A stretch of 64,000 bases of DNA from positions 9,328,501 to 9,392,500 of the forward strand of contig NC_080559.1 in the NCBI RefSeq assembly GCF_030253575.1. The letters are read 5' to 3'. Shown here in pieces: positions 23,962-35,100 of the stretch. Source of the stretch: Rhododendron vialii (taxonomy: Eukaryota; Streptophyta; Magnoliopsida; Ericales; Ericaceae). Both the position numbers and the translations under genes were made by a program. The number at the start of each line of letters is the position of its first letter. The stretch's first letter is position 1. The notes below the pieces were generated by a model. That model did no database searches and was not told where the DNA came from. It worked only from the letters and a program-made list of their open reading frames with translations.

Positions 23962-24459
23962 ATGGGGAATTGTTTGGTTATGCAGGAAAGGGTTATAAAA
24001 GTCATGAAGACAGATGGGAAAGTCCTTGAATACAAATCCCCTATCAAGGTTCACCAAGTGTTGTCAGATTTTGCTGGCCATGCAATATCTGACACGCTTT
24101 ATGTCGTCCGGCATCTCAGGCCGGACTCCGCTATGATTGGTGGTCGCTTGTACTACCTCCTCCCTCTTCCAGTGGTACCACCGGAAGTCAAGAAGAAGAA
24201 AAGGGTCAAATTTGCAAATCCAGAGGTAGAAGAAGCAAGTGAAGGAAGTGGAGTTGTGAGGATAAAGCTGGTTATCAGTAGGCAAGAGCTTGAAATGATG
24301 TTGAGTAAAGGAGGAATTTCAGTTGAAGACATGGTTTCTCAGCTTCAGAAGAAACAAAGCACAGATGATCAGAATGACAAGTTCGAAAATAACCAAGACG
24401 GCGACGGAAGCACGAAAGGATGGAAGCCTGTTTTGGAAAGCATACCTGAATTAATCTAG
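23962..24459 (+). CDS. DUF4228 (PADRE) domain protein
   Basis: An intronless 165-residue protein. It begins MGNCLVMQ: Gly2 is a likely N-myristoylation site and Cys4 a likely palmitoylation site, as in many plant DUF4228 proteins. The domain follows: IKVMKTDGKVLEYKSPIKV, a segment with SDFAGHAISDTLYVV, and MIGGRLYYLLPLP. A basic patch KKKKRVKF and an acidic, probably disordered C-terminal half come next; residues 97-128 (VVRIKLVISRQELEMMLSKG) are the usual second conserved block. The family (PADRE) is linked in Arabidopsis to pathogen and abiotic-stress responses; its biochemistry is unknown. A TATA box lies upstream, and the single exon is normal for the family. In Arabidopsis a member near At5g03890 would be the syntenic counterpart, from memory. 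Confidence 0.93.
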   Translation: MGNCLVMQERVIKVMKTDGKVLEYKSPIKVHQVLSDFAGHAISDTLYVVRHLRPDSAMIGGRLYYLLPLPVVPPEVKKKKRVKFANPEVEEASEGSGVVRIKLVISRQELEMMLSKGGISVEDMVSQLQKKQSTDDQNDKFENNQDGDGSTKGWKPVLESIPELI

Positions 24460-24538
24460 CTAGTTTATATGTATTTGGTATATTTTTCACTTCTAGAGTT
24501 TGAATTTACAGAACCTCACAATATATCACTCGATCTCA

Positions 24539-24603
24539 GGCCACGTTTCCACTAAACTACAAGTCGTAGACTACTACCTGTAGTTTAGCGGAAACGAAGC
24601 CTC
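24539..24603. repeat. Inverted repeat just downstream of the DUF4228 gene
   Basis: AGGCCACGTTTCCACTAAAC pairs with GTTTAGCGGAAACGAAGCCT, giving arms of about 25 bases around a short loop. It starts 80 bases after the stop codon. It may be a tiny MITE or a 3' UTR hairpin. Confidence 0.6.
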
Positions 24604-25470
24604 ATGAGTCTTTGCTCCCACCCTGGTACATCTACAACCAGAGGCAAAGGCTCATTATGTATGCAAAACCATGCCCTGTTGCTGAGAAGTTATTTAACTA
24701 GAAATCGCCCTTGCGACATGCTAATCTTCACTTGTCCTCGAATCTTTCGAATGAAAACATACTTTGCAAGTCATCTTACTCGTCGCCCATGATGGACGAA
24801 TACCGTTTTTTTTTTCAGTTTTAGAAGCCATTTTTTCTAGCAGAGTGGAATCCATTTCACATCCTTCACTTGGGCTTCGAGGCACCATGCCCCACTAGTC
24901 AATATCGTGTACCCGCCATGAGTGCTACTGCACAATCTCCTGATAAAACGACTTAAACAGTTTGCAGCACTACAAGGTAGAGCATCTTGGCACAGGGAGA
25001 AGCGTTATGTTGCGACGCAGCAGCTGGAGTCTCGCGCACGGGACGACTCTTTCTTTTGTGCGTGTTTAACACAAACAGGGAGAGTATTTTGCATGGTGCG
25101 TGTTTAATACAAGCTGGCCCAGACATCCGGTTATAAAAAAAAATGAGCGCAAAGAAACTATTAATTACGCTCTAGATGAATGAGGAAAACGCAAAATCCA
25201 TACATTCACAATATCAAATTGAGTACTACAATTTTAAAAAACTTTTAAAGTAATCAAAAAAGCATTCAACCTTTCGCCTTGGGTCCATGAAAAAATTGCC
25301 AAAAGGAGAGGCCCCAAAAAAATGGTGTAGTGATCTTTCAATAAAGGCACTTTCAATAAAGGCTCATGAAATTAAGTTCATTTAAGAAAAAAATGATTAT
25401 ACAAGTTTGATGAGTACATTTTCCACCTAAAATGCAAGAAGAATGATCGTTAATTAAGTGACCGTTTCGA
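24604..25470. other. Intergenic region, nothing recognised
   Basis: Short open frames only, none resembling a protein family, and no repeats with clear ends. Confidence 0.4.
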
Positions 25471-25480
25471 ATTTTTGTAA

Positions 25481-25845
25481 CAGTAATGCTACACACGCAG
25501 ATTTTGTGCACAAATTTTTTGTGGGGCTCACTACGGGTCCCACACAAATAATCCGAGTCGTTCATTACATGTAAAACATTTTTTCAAGGGCCCCTGCAAT
25601 AAATCAGCTCAATCCGATACTCATAGATGCTTGATTCAATCATTTAACTTTTCATTCGAATCTCAGGATAATGAAAAGTTAAATGATTGAATCAAACACT
25701 TATAGATATCGGATTGAGCTGATTTTTAGCGGGGGCCCTTGAAAAAATGTTTTACATTTAATGAACGGCTTGGATTATTTGTGTGGAACCCGTAGTAGGC
25801 CCCACAAAAAATCTGTGCACAAAATCTGTGTGTGTAGCATTACTG
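25481..25845. mobile_element. Fold-back MITE with 9-bp target-site duplication
   Basis: The 365-bp element is almost entirely one long inverted repeat. Its ends are CAGTAATGCTACACACGCAG and GTGTGTAGCATTACTG, and the arms meet near 25660. Perfect TTTTTGTAA duplications flank it (25472-25480 and 25846-25854). A 9-bp duplication suggests a Mutator-like origin; the CAG start could also fit hAT. There is no ORF. Confidence 0.88.
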
Positions 25846-25854
25846 TTTTTGTAA

Positions 25855-27645
25855 GACTAAATATTTGTATAATTCAATCTATTTGAATCTTAATTATTTT
25901 ATTTTTTCCTGACATTGAGTTATCTTTTTATAATTTTGCTCGTAAAATGCTTAAAGAGCTCCATTTTCTAAGTTCGTCTTAAGCCCTTAAAATGTTAGGG
26001 CCAGCCCCATATGAAACATATGCTTACGCAATAAAATATGCAGATATTAAATCTTTCGTCTTTGCAATAAAGTAAAAGTGATTCCACTGCCGTGTTATTG
26101 CTTAAACCATATTGAAAAATTAAAAGAAAACGCATGTGTGTGCTAGCAAGTTAATAATGATGTTTGTTGAAATCATTACAAAATGATCATGAGAGAAGGC
26201 AAAAATATATTAGAAAAAGACAAGTTGGAATACTAAACTAATTTGTTCTCTTTTTTTTGGCTAAGTGTGCATTAAACTAATTAGCTATAGGCTACATTTA
26301 CCTAAAGTCACCTCGATAAATCATGACCAGATATCACTTAAATATGGAGAACAAGATTTCCAAGGTGTGAACTCTTGTAGGACCAACATAACAAGGCACT
26401 TGATTTATTTCAAGTGAAATCCCAAGGGCCAATATAATAAAGAGAGAAAGGGCTTAGGGACAGATATTCCTAGGAGAGAAAATCATGGCCTAATCTACCA
26501 AATTACTATAAATCAAAAGGTTTACAAGTGCTTATAATGAAGGAATTACAAACTAATCCCGAATTAACCTAACTCTTCAAATTTGATGGAGGTCACTGAG
26601 CCCCTTCTTGATATCATAGCCACCACGAGTTCAACACCTCAATCTTCACTCACTTCGGATCTATCCAGCCGAGTAGAATTGAAAGCATAAATGAATGAAA
26701 TGTGATATGATCTGATGGGAAGTGATGAAAGTTTTTATGACTACAAAATTTAGAGATCTTAGATGATGAAGACATCCATGAAGTGTAAGTATGACTCTAA
26801 ATTGCTCTAAAGATGAACAAAGTATGCAATTAATTCACCTAAACTCACAAGTTATATAATGGAAAAATGGTTTCTTTCCAAAGTGGGCTGAGAGGTCACA
26901 CACTTACCACTTACCCTAAAGGGGAAAAAAGGGCGTATTTATACCTTAAAATACGAGCCCTAACATATGACCGATCAAAATGCATCCCAGGCCAACGCCC
27001 TCACCCTATCAACATGTGACATAGCCTTAAAGGCGCACCCCTCAACCTCCCTTGATATATGGAATATGAAGAATCCATGAAGAATGCATCAAGGAACAAC
27101 TACGTGAATGTATATGAAATGCATTATGCGTTTACCTCCTCCATTTAAGCACAACCACTTGCATGACATTGACATCACAAGAATTCTTGTTCAATGGGCG
27201 GAGTATCTAAATAAGATAATGAAAACACTCCCGAAACTCAAAATAAACAATAACAAATACAGACTCTAATGGTTTATGTACATCTAGAAATGGCCAAGAA
27301 AACCTAAAAACAACTAAACTTATTCAATCCAGTAGATGTTCTTGAAGCCCTAGAGTCGGAAGTGTGAGATTAAGGATTTAGTGTTAGAATTTATAGTGAT
27401 ACTTTGTGACTTGCCAAAGAAAAAATATGATACTTTGTAAAAGTGTGACTATGGTGAAACTCCATAATTCACTCCTCTTTGGGTTACTTAGGTTTAGGCC
27501 CGGTAATTATTCGTACATGTGAGATAGGAGGACTGCACATGCCCAAGGAATTAGTCGAGGTAAAATGTAAGCGGAAAAAAGTATAATTTAACTCAGAAGT
27601 TTTTTTTTGTAAGAAAAACTCTTATTAGAAGTTAAGTACATTGAA
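25855..27645. other. Intergenic region upstream of the PPR gene
   Basis: No coding region was recognised. A middle part (26280-27230) has the look of decayed retrotransposon sequence but no LTRs or motifs could be established. The promoter of the PPR gene should lie near its right end; no clear TATA box was assigned. Confidence 0.35.
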
Positions 27646-29139
27646 ATGGGGGATGTCTTGCTGAAACCTGAACAAACAATGGTCCTCAAGAAATTTCCAA
27701 AACCCAGATCAAACCCACCTTCCTTCCCCCTCCCTCCTCCGCCTCCCACCACCACCCTCCATCCTCCGCCTCCCTCCCCCCCAACCACCCCACCCCTCCC
27801 CACCCACTCTCTCTCTCACACCACCCCCACCCAATCCCAACTCACCCACTTCCTCCAATCCCACCTCCCCCCCTCCCCCCTCACCCCCAACCACCTCCTC
27901 TCCTTCCTCAAAACCCACCTCCACCACCACCCCAAATTCACCCACCTCGACCTCCATGTCTTCCGCCACGCCGCGTCCCTCGACGCCTTCCGCCACCACC
28001 ACTCCACCTTCGAGTGGATGGCCAGAACCCTCGCCGCCACCGACCGCCTCGATGACGTCCTCCCTCTCCTCCAATTCATGGTCTCCAACCCCTGCCCGTG
28101 CGCTGACGGTATTTTCTCATGCCCTAGAACTGAACCCATTTTCCTCTGCGCCATTAGTTCGTTTTGTAGGGTTGGTAGATATGATGATGCTTTGGTTTGC
28201 TTTGATTATATGCGTAAATTGATTGATGGGTTGCCTAGTGTTGCTGTGTACAATGTCTTGATTCATAGTTATGTTAAGTGTGGAGAACATGAAAAGGCTT
28301 TGGAGTTTTACGATAGGATGATTCAGGATCGGGTTAAGCCGGACGTGTTTACGTTTAACATCTTGATTAATGGTTATTGTCGGAATTCGCAATTCGGGCT
28401 AGCTTTGGAGATGTTTAAAGAGATGAGGATCAAGGGTTGTGCACCGAATGTCGTCAGCTTTAATACTTTGATTCAGGGGTTTTTTAGGGAGAGGAAGTTT
28501 GAAGAAGGAATCGGGATGGCGTTTGAGATGATTGAGTTGGGGTGTGAGTTTTCGACCGTCACCTGTGATATTTTGATTGGTGGACTTTGTAGAGCGGGTA
28601 GGGTTTTGGAGGCTTGCAATCTCTTGATTGATTTCTCAAGGAAAGGAGTAATGCCTAAGGGGTTTGATTGTTTTGGTATAATTGAGAGGCTATGTAAGGA
28701 TGGGAGTACAGGGAGAGCGGTGGAGGTAATGGATGAGCTATGGAGGAAAGGGAATGCTCCTAGTTTGGTTGCTTGTACAACTTTGATTGAAGGCTTACGG
28801 AGATTGGGTAAAACTGAAGAAGCAGTTATGTTGATGGAGAAGATGCTAAAAGAGAGTATTCTTCCGGATAGTGTGACTTATAATTGTCTTCTTCGAGATA
28901 TGTGCAATGCGGGAAAAGCAACAGAAGCAAATAAACTGAGGCTTCTGGGTTCGAGCAAGGGTTTGGATCCAGATGGCATGACCTACAACATTTTGGTTTA
29001 TGGATATTCAAGGGAAGGTAGAAGGAAGGAGGGGCAAACTTTGGTGGATGAGATGTTGGATAGGGGATTTATACCTGATATTGCTACCTATAATAGGTTG
29101 GTCAATGGACTTTCAAAGGGAAAAAGTACTCTTCGATGA
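27646..29139 (+). CDS. P-class pentatricopeptide repeat (PPR) protein
   Basis: An intronless gene of 497 residues. A second ATG (27679, MVLKKFPKP) could be the true start, giving 486. Residues about 18-95 are rich in Pro, Thr and His with long CCACC codon runs. From about residue 197 eight or nine 35-residue repeats follow; clear ones start VAVYNVLIHSYVKCG, DVFTFNILINGYCRN, NVVSFNTLIQGFFRE, SVTYNCLLRDMCNAG, GMTYNILVYGYSREG and IATYNRLVNGLSKG. There is no E, DYW or SMR domain, so this is a P-class protein. Such proteins bind organelle RNA and aid its splicing, processing or translation. The short proline-rich N-terminus makes the target organelle uncertain. Arabidopsis At2g36240 is a similar single-exon protein of like length, from memory. 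Confidence 0.93.
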   Translation: MGDVLLKPEQTMVLKKFPKPRSNPPSFPLPPPPPTTTLHPPPPSPPTTPPLPTHSLSHTTPTQSQLTHFLQSHLPPSPLTPNHLLSFLKTHLHHHPKFTHLDLHVFRHAASLDAFRHHHSTFEWMARTLAATDRLDDVLPLLQFMVSNPCPCADGIFSCPRTEPIFLCAISSFCRVGRYDDALVCFDYMRKLIDGLPSVAVYNVLIHSYVKCGEHEKALEFYDRMIQDRVKPDVFTFNILINGYCRNSQFGLALEMFKEMRIKGCAPNVVSFNTLIQGFFRERKFEEGIGMAFEMIELGCEFSTVTCDILIGGLCRAGRVLEACNLLIDFSRKGVMPKGFDCFGIIERLCKDGSTGRAVEVMDELWRKGNAPSLVACTTLIEGLRRLGKTEEAVMLMEKMLKESILPDSVTYNCLLRDMCNAGKATEANKLRLLGSSKGLDPDGMTYNILVYGYSREGRRKEGQTLVDEMLDRGFIPDIATYNRLVNGLSKGKSTLR

Positions 29140-29212
29140 GAATGCAATGTAATTTGTGGGGGAAATTATTGGCGTTTAAAGTTTTGGTTGCACTCCTTTC
29201 AGTGGAGTGCAA

Positions 29213-29413
29213 TTTGTTCACCCTCCTTAAAAGAGGGTGAACATTACCCTCCTTCTTATTAGTTGAAATGGTATGGATCCTACCACAACAAAGTGATGTC
29301 ATGCTTACCATGCAATACACTTTTTGGTAAGCATGACATCACTTTGTGTGGGATCCACACCATTTCAACCAATGGGAAGGAGGGTGATGTTCACCCTCTG
29401 GAGGGTGAACAAA
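29213..29413. mobile_element. Fold-back MITE just 3' of the PPR gene
   Basis: Arms of about 95 bases are inverted copies: TTTGTTCACCCTCC on the left and GGAGGGTGAACAAA on the right. Inner segments GTTGAAATGGTATGGATCC and GGATCCACACCATTTCAAC also pair, as do the copies of AAGTGATGTCATGCTTACC. The element starts 74 bases after the stop codon, probably within the 3' UTR. No certain target-site duplication was found. Confidence 0.7.
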
Positions 29414-32111
29414 ACTCAACTCCTTTCGGTGTCCATTGCCAACATATGTTTAGTGGGTAGCGTAACTTATATGTGGCGTGAGAAGGTACATCCCTGGTGA
29501 AGGTGTAGAGTACATCAAAGAGAAGGCAATGCATGCAAACAAAAAGGGAAATATATTATTCCTTGTCCCTTTTTTGTGGACTGTGACCTGATTGGGAGAT
29601 GATCAATCAGTTCTGCTTGAACATGACAACAAGGCTTCTCTCAATACAGCTGCGGTTCCACCACGACATGCTATGTTTATTCTCTCTGTATTTATGGAAA
29701 TTTTGGTATGTAGGAGGGTGAGACTATGTTTATGTTCTATGCCCAGCCCACCTAAAGAAATGTTTTATGGTGATGCATGAATTGTTACGTATCTCAACAC
29801 TCAGTTACATGCCCAACCCACCTAAAGAAATGTTTTATGGTGATGCATGAATTAATACGTATCTCAACACTCAGTTACATTCTTGGAAACAAACTTATTT
29901 GTGTTGTATTCTTGAATATGTAACGAAAGGAAGCGAAACTTTGACAATTCAGCAAGTTCTATCTTGCCCAATATTCATGCAAGCATCTTCTAGGAAAATA
30001 CGGGACACATCCGTAGTTATGAGTGTGTGCTTTGTGCTGTACAAGACGATTGAGGCAAAGAAAATCAAAGAGAAAGCAATGCGGAAATCATTCCTAGCCC
30101 TTCTGATCATCTTACAGAGAATGGTGCAATTGTGGACTCACTGGACTGTGTTGGGAGATGACCAATCAATTCTCCTTGCACATAACAAAGGAGTTGTCTC
30201 TGGAGTTATCTCGGTGAAGCTGCAGACTGGGTATGCATGAATTTATCTCACAGTTGTTATGTACCTTTAATGGTGTCTAGGAGGGTGAGACCTATGTTTA
30301 TGTTACATGCCCCACCCACCAAATGATATGTTTTCTGAAGATGCATGAATGCTAGTGTATCTCAAGACGGGACTGTGTTCTTTGAAACAAATAATTTTGC
30401 TTTGTCCTCGTGAATATGTACCCAAAAAGTAGTGAAGATTCGACAATTCAGCAAGCTTTCTCTTGCCCAACATTCATGCAAGCGTCTAATCAAGAACATA
30501 TGGGAAGATTTGACATTTTCTATTTTTGTCATGTGCTCCTTTATATGGACACTTAGTTGGGCTAAGAATGCATGTTGCAGGACCTGTAAATAGACATTCT
30601 TTTGAGTGCTACATTTGGACGTATTCCTCCTTTCGCTAATGAACTTCCGTTTAAACAAGAGAGTGAAGCATTTATTTTAGATGCCCCAAAAGTTGATGAG
30701 TTCAATTCCACTTGTGTAGGGGGGGTTTCACAATAGACCAAATTCAGGTACTCCATTTCCAAGTACCTTCAATTTCTGCAGCTCCAGCGTAACAGGGATA
30801 TCTGCAAGAGAACACCCATTGGAAGGGTAGAAATGTCTGTATGCTGGTAAGAACTTGTTTGTGTCAGACTACAAAGGCCTGGAGGTGTGATTGGAGTGTC
30901 TGGGAGACTGGGAATTCTGACTGTGACGCTGGGATTTCATGGATGTTTGCCTGTATATTTTGCCTTAAATTTGATAAAATGAATAGAGGTTGAGATATTT
31001 TCCTTCTATGCATTATGTTTTCCTTTTGATGTCATTTCCGTCTTCCCCCAGGATGGAATATGGCGACGGGGAAGGGAAAGGATTAGGGAATGACCGGGTG
31101 TATTCATTTTGCCCATGTATTACTGTATTCGAACGGGAAAGGATTAGGGAATGACCGGGTGTATTCATTTTGCCCATGTATTACTGTATTCGAACACGAG
31201 GGGAGGAGATGAGAAACGCCTCCAAATTATTGGCTGTGTAAATTACAGGCTCCGAAGATGAAAGCATTATGTTTTATATTTGATTCTGATATCTTTCAAT
31301 TTTCATGAGCCTTGCAACATATTTATGGGGTTCTAAACTCATTGGTCCTACTTTTTCTGTCCTCGCTTTGTTACTTGTAATGACTTGAGGTGTGCTTTTA
31401 GCAGGAGCTTCTGTTTTAAGCATTTGCCATCACTTTCTGAAAGAATCCCTTCCCTTTGTAAACCATTCACAAAACCATATTCCACGACAACCATAAAGAA
31501 TCCCTTCCTTCCGTAAACCCTTCACAAAACCATATTCCTTAGACAACTGTGTTTTCCTGTTGGTGTTTTTACGTATTGGCTTTCCATTTGACTGGTCCTG
31601 TTATTTGTTGGGAGCTTGATTCCATACTTGTACTTATTACTCTTCAATTAATTATGAGCCTATTAGGTGAGGCTTGCAAAATCAATCTGAAATACCAATA
31701 TGTGCAAAATGTCAAATCAGTAAACCAGTGTAGCAGTCTTATCAGAATGGGAACTGCAGAATTGCAGGATTTGGCCAAGCAAGTACATGATTATAAATGA
31801 TGAACGGTACATGATTACAGATGAAATCATCATCGCAAGGCACAGTTTCTGTATCCACAGTTGCTCTTGAAACATAACCAATTAGGACCAAGGATACTGC
31901 AATTACACAACAGAATCCTTCAGCACTGCTATAGACTTCACCAAATAGTCATCACTTGATTCTGCGCTCCACACGCATGTTCTTTGGATAAGACTTGGCA
32001 AAACAAGGTCTAATGAGGTCTAAATGGAGATGAACACCCACAGACATATATTTCGACAAAGACATGCACACATGCAGAAACATAAGATGGCTGACAGGGT
32101 ACACAGAAGGC
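29414..32111. other. Non-coding stretch with several tandem duplications
   Basis: No protein gene was recognised. A segment ending ATGTTTTATGGTGATGCATG is duplicated near 29740-29880. Segments at 29885-30000 and 30375-30490 are diverged copies of each other (both have ACAATTCAGCAAG and CATTCATGCAAGC). 31074-31195 is an exact tandem pair. A unit with AAGAATCCCTTCC and TTCACAAAACCATATTCC is repeated at about 31440 and 31495. Part of this may be PPR 3' UTR or a non-coding transcript. Confidence 0.45.
31074..31195. repeat. Exact 61-bp tandem duplication
   Basis: The unit GGGAAAGGATTAGGGAATGA... runs 31074-31134 and is repeated without change at 31135-31195, indicating a recent duplication. Confidence 0.9.
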
Positions 32112-35100
32112 TCAAGCAACCAAGAGTGCCAGGATACCTGCATGGTGGAAACAGCAAAGATGGATAAGCACATCTTTGAATTTCAATTTTGAGTGCAAGT
32201 GGAATGAACTAGGGTTTTGGGTCAGATTTGTGGAGGTATTTACCAAGAAAAGAAATTTATTAGGGTAACCCACAAAATCAAATTAGTTTCTTTACTTCAT
32301 TATCCTTTTATACGTTTCCCTTGACCCTGGTCTTCTTTCCTTCGTGAATCCATTCACACATCCAATTTGGAAAAAAGGATTTTTGGAGGAACTTGTTACG
32401 GGCAAAGATTTCAATTTTGTGAAAGTAAATCCCTACACTTCCTTTGTCCAAATTCAGACTAGAGTATATCCGAGAGTGAAAAGATATAAGATCTTGAAAA
32501 GTAGCTATGCATCAGGTTCTCACAGCGCATCAATTAATTACGGTTTGCCCATAAAACTCAAGCAGGGCATGTGTCATATCAGGTCAAACTGCTTCAAGAA
32601 TGCTGCGCTCACCTAACATTATCAGAGCAACCAGTATTGCTGATATCAATTGCTTGGAATGCCGACCGACTAGAAGAAAATAAGTGGATCTTTGATATCT
32701 CGCCCTGCAATTCCCAACCCAGCCATACTGCATGAGTCTTGCTAATAACTCCAAAAACAGTCCTTGAAAATAGCTGTATCCAGAGGCTAAGCTCGTTTGT
32801 TGAAGATTGCCCTGCCAATTTAGCGCATTGTCGTAAGAATAATGAAGAACAAAACTGAAGCTTAGTTGATGACATCTCTCTCTATAAAGACCAACACATA
32901 AAATACTGTTACCACCACAAACAAGCGCAAATCCACGCGATATGGGGCACTAGAAAGAGACCATAAATACTCTAAATGAAAATTGGAAGGAAAGCACAAC
33001 ATAAAAGTTCTCCAAAATGTTCCCCTAAATTCTCCATTAGAGGTGAATTATTAAAGAGTTAAGCATAATTGGCCCCGAAAATACTAATATGTGAGCATCT
33101 TGGACCCAATCAAAACACATGCCAAACCAAACCAACCCAACCAGAGCCTTGAGTCCCAATCAAACGGGAAATCAAAACCCCATCCCGCCTAATATGAATC
33201 CCCCTAGAGATTGAATACAAAAAGGATAATCTTCCCAAACAGTCCAGAAAACTCCCACCCTACTCTTCCCTACTATCATTTGAGATGACTAATTGATCTA
33301 CTGGTCCTTGGTCCATCGGACAGACAATGATTCTATTCTCATAGAAATGCATGCACTAGAGTAATGCCACAAATAATGCACATTGGTCTTGATCTATAAA
33401 GGCACTTGTCTGCTTACAGTAAAGTTCCAAGTGGAAGCAGTTACTCCCGGTTTCGTTTCCATTCAATTTTTGGAAAGTTATGGTTTCTAAAAAGTGCAAA
33501 AAGCACATTATGATTTTAAATATATCTGCATCAATATCAGGTTTACCAGCGTATGAAACAGACATAATTAAATAAGACCAAACATACAAAGACCATGCAT
33601 CTTCTCAGCATGTATCCCTGCCCCTAAGATTTGAAGTTCAGACAAGTGCCTGAGCACAAACCAACACCCTAGTGCATGACTTGAGTCCAATGTAGCAGAC
33701 AAGAATACAAGTAAAATATTACCAAACTAACAAATACTAAATGACTACCAATCATAGCACCAATAAAGGCTGAGAAAATGCAAACCTATGAGGCAGCTTA
33801 AGTCAAAGAAATTAATAAAACTACCTGAGAGCCATAAAATTTCATATGGTTTTTGACTTTAAGGACGATGCTTAACGTCTAGGTGGCATTTTGTATTTTT
33901 TAATTTGTACATCTTAGTAGTTCTTTCTAGTCCAAAACTGAGTGACGAGCTTGGCAATTACTTTACTGAAGTTGTTACCTGTTCAACTTGGCTTCTACTT
34001 CATTAGGGCCTGTAGGCATGTTCATTTTTGGATGAATTAGTTCTAGTCTAAATGCTAGATAAATACAGCATGTTCTGTCCGCTGGAGCACCAGCAGTGCA
34101 AACCCTAACAGGCACCTAGGTACGAATCCTGCTCTCCCTTTAGCGTTTTTCTATTCCTCTTGCTTCTTAGACATTCTCCTCTTTAGAGCTGCTGCTTGAC
34201 TTCTCCTAGTTTCTTCCTCTCTTTTGGAACTTACCTCAAACTACTCTTTTCCACCACCTATCTTTGCTACGCAACCAGCAATCTCAACAATATTCAGGGT
34301 CTCTAGCACCACCAACTATTTTGATACTGCTTTACCACACAAACGGAATTTACAACCAGTGCATGACCAGTACTAGAATCTAGAACCTTGTCTCCAGACA
34401 CTCTTCATTTGCCATCTTCAAATCACCTTTGGGAAAGGTGACATTGTCATAGTCCTAGTACCTTTTGCATTTACTTCAACAAAACTCGCTCGGCTAAAAA
34501 GAGGGTAGCGCAACAATTGCAATGGCTTTTCATCTTACAGCATTATCAGGTGTTATTTCATCCAAAAAATTCTTGCCACTTTTCAGTGAATGAAATTAGA
34601 CAACAGAATGAATAGGTCTATTCATTATCTCCCTTTTTAGGAAGTTGAAAGTGAATTGTTTCAATTTCTTGAGTTCAGACCTAAAACAGCATCTGCAATA
34701 CGCATAGACAACCCAAATCAACAGGACAGAGTCGTAAAATTGGGCAACTACCAAACATTCGAATTTGGCCACTCTTTAAGAAAAAAGTTCGCGAATCTAG
34801 TCTTATCCTCTAATGCTTCCTCGTGACACACAGGACGCATAAAAATAGACTAAGTGATAATATTACCTGTGCACCATAAGAAGCATTATCGTAGGAATGG
34901 GAATGCCTTTGTTCTTCTCCGTCTTTCAATCTCTTCGTGAAACTCCTCCTATCCCTTCCGCGATATGGGGGCCATAAGTTACCCAACGACCCAAAGACGT
35001 TGATTCTTCTGTAGTATCCTCTCAACTTGTTCTTACGGAAGAAGCTTTTATCAGTGGCCTGATTAGCCTCCAGATCCCAACTCCCATCTTCACCGTGTCT

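Noticed and set aside
27709-28154. Minus-strand Gly/Glu/Val-rich frames opposite the PPR N-terminus
   Set aside because: They are shadows of the C-rich coding strand of the PPR gene.
32584-32811. Reading through to the stop at 32584 as the last exon of the t-SNARE-like gene
   Set aside because: A strong donor at 32612 followed by an in-phase acceptor at 32138 gives a complete hydrophobic tail anchor, which fits the family better. The read-through form is kept as a possible alternative.
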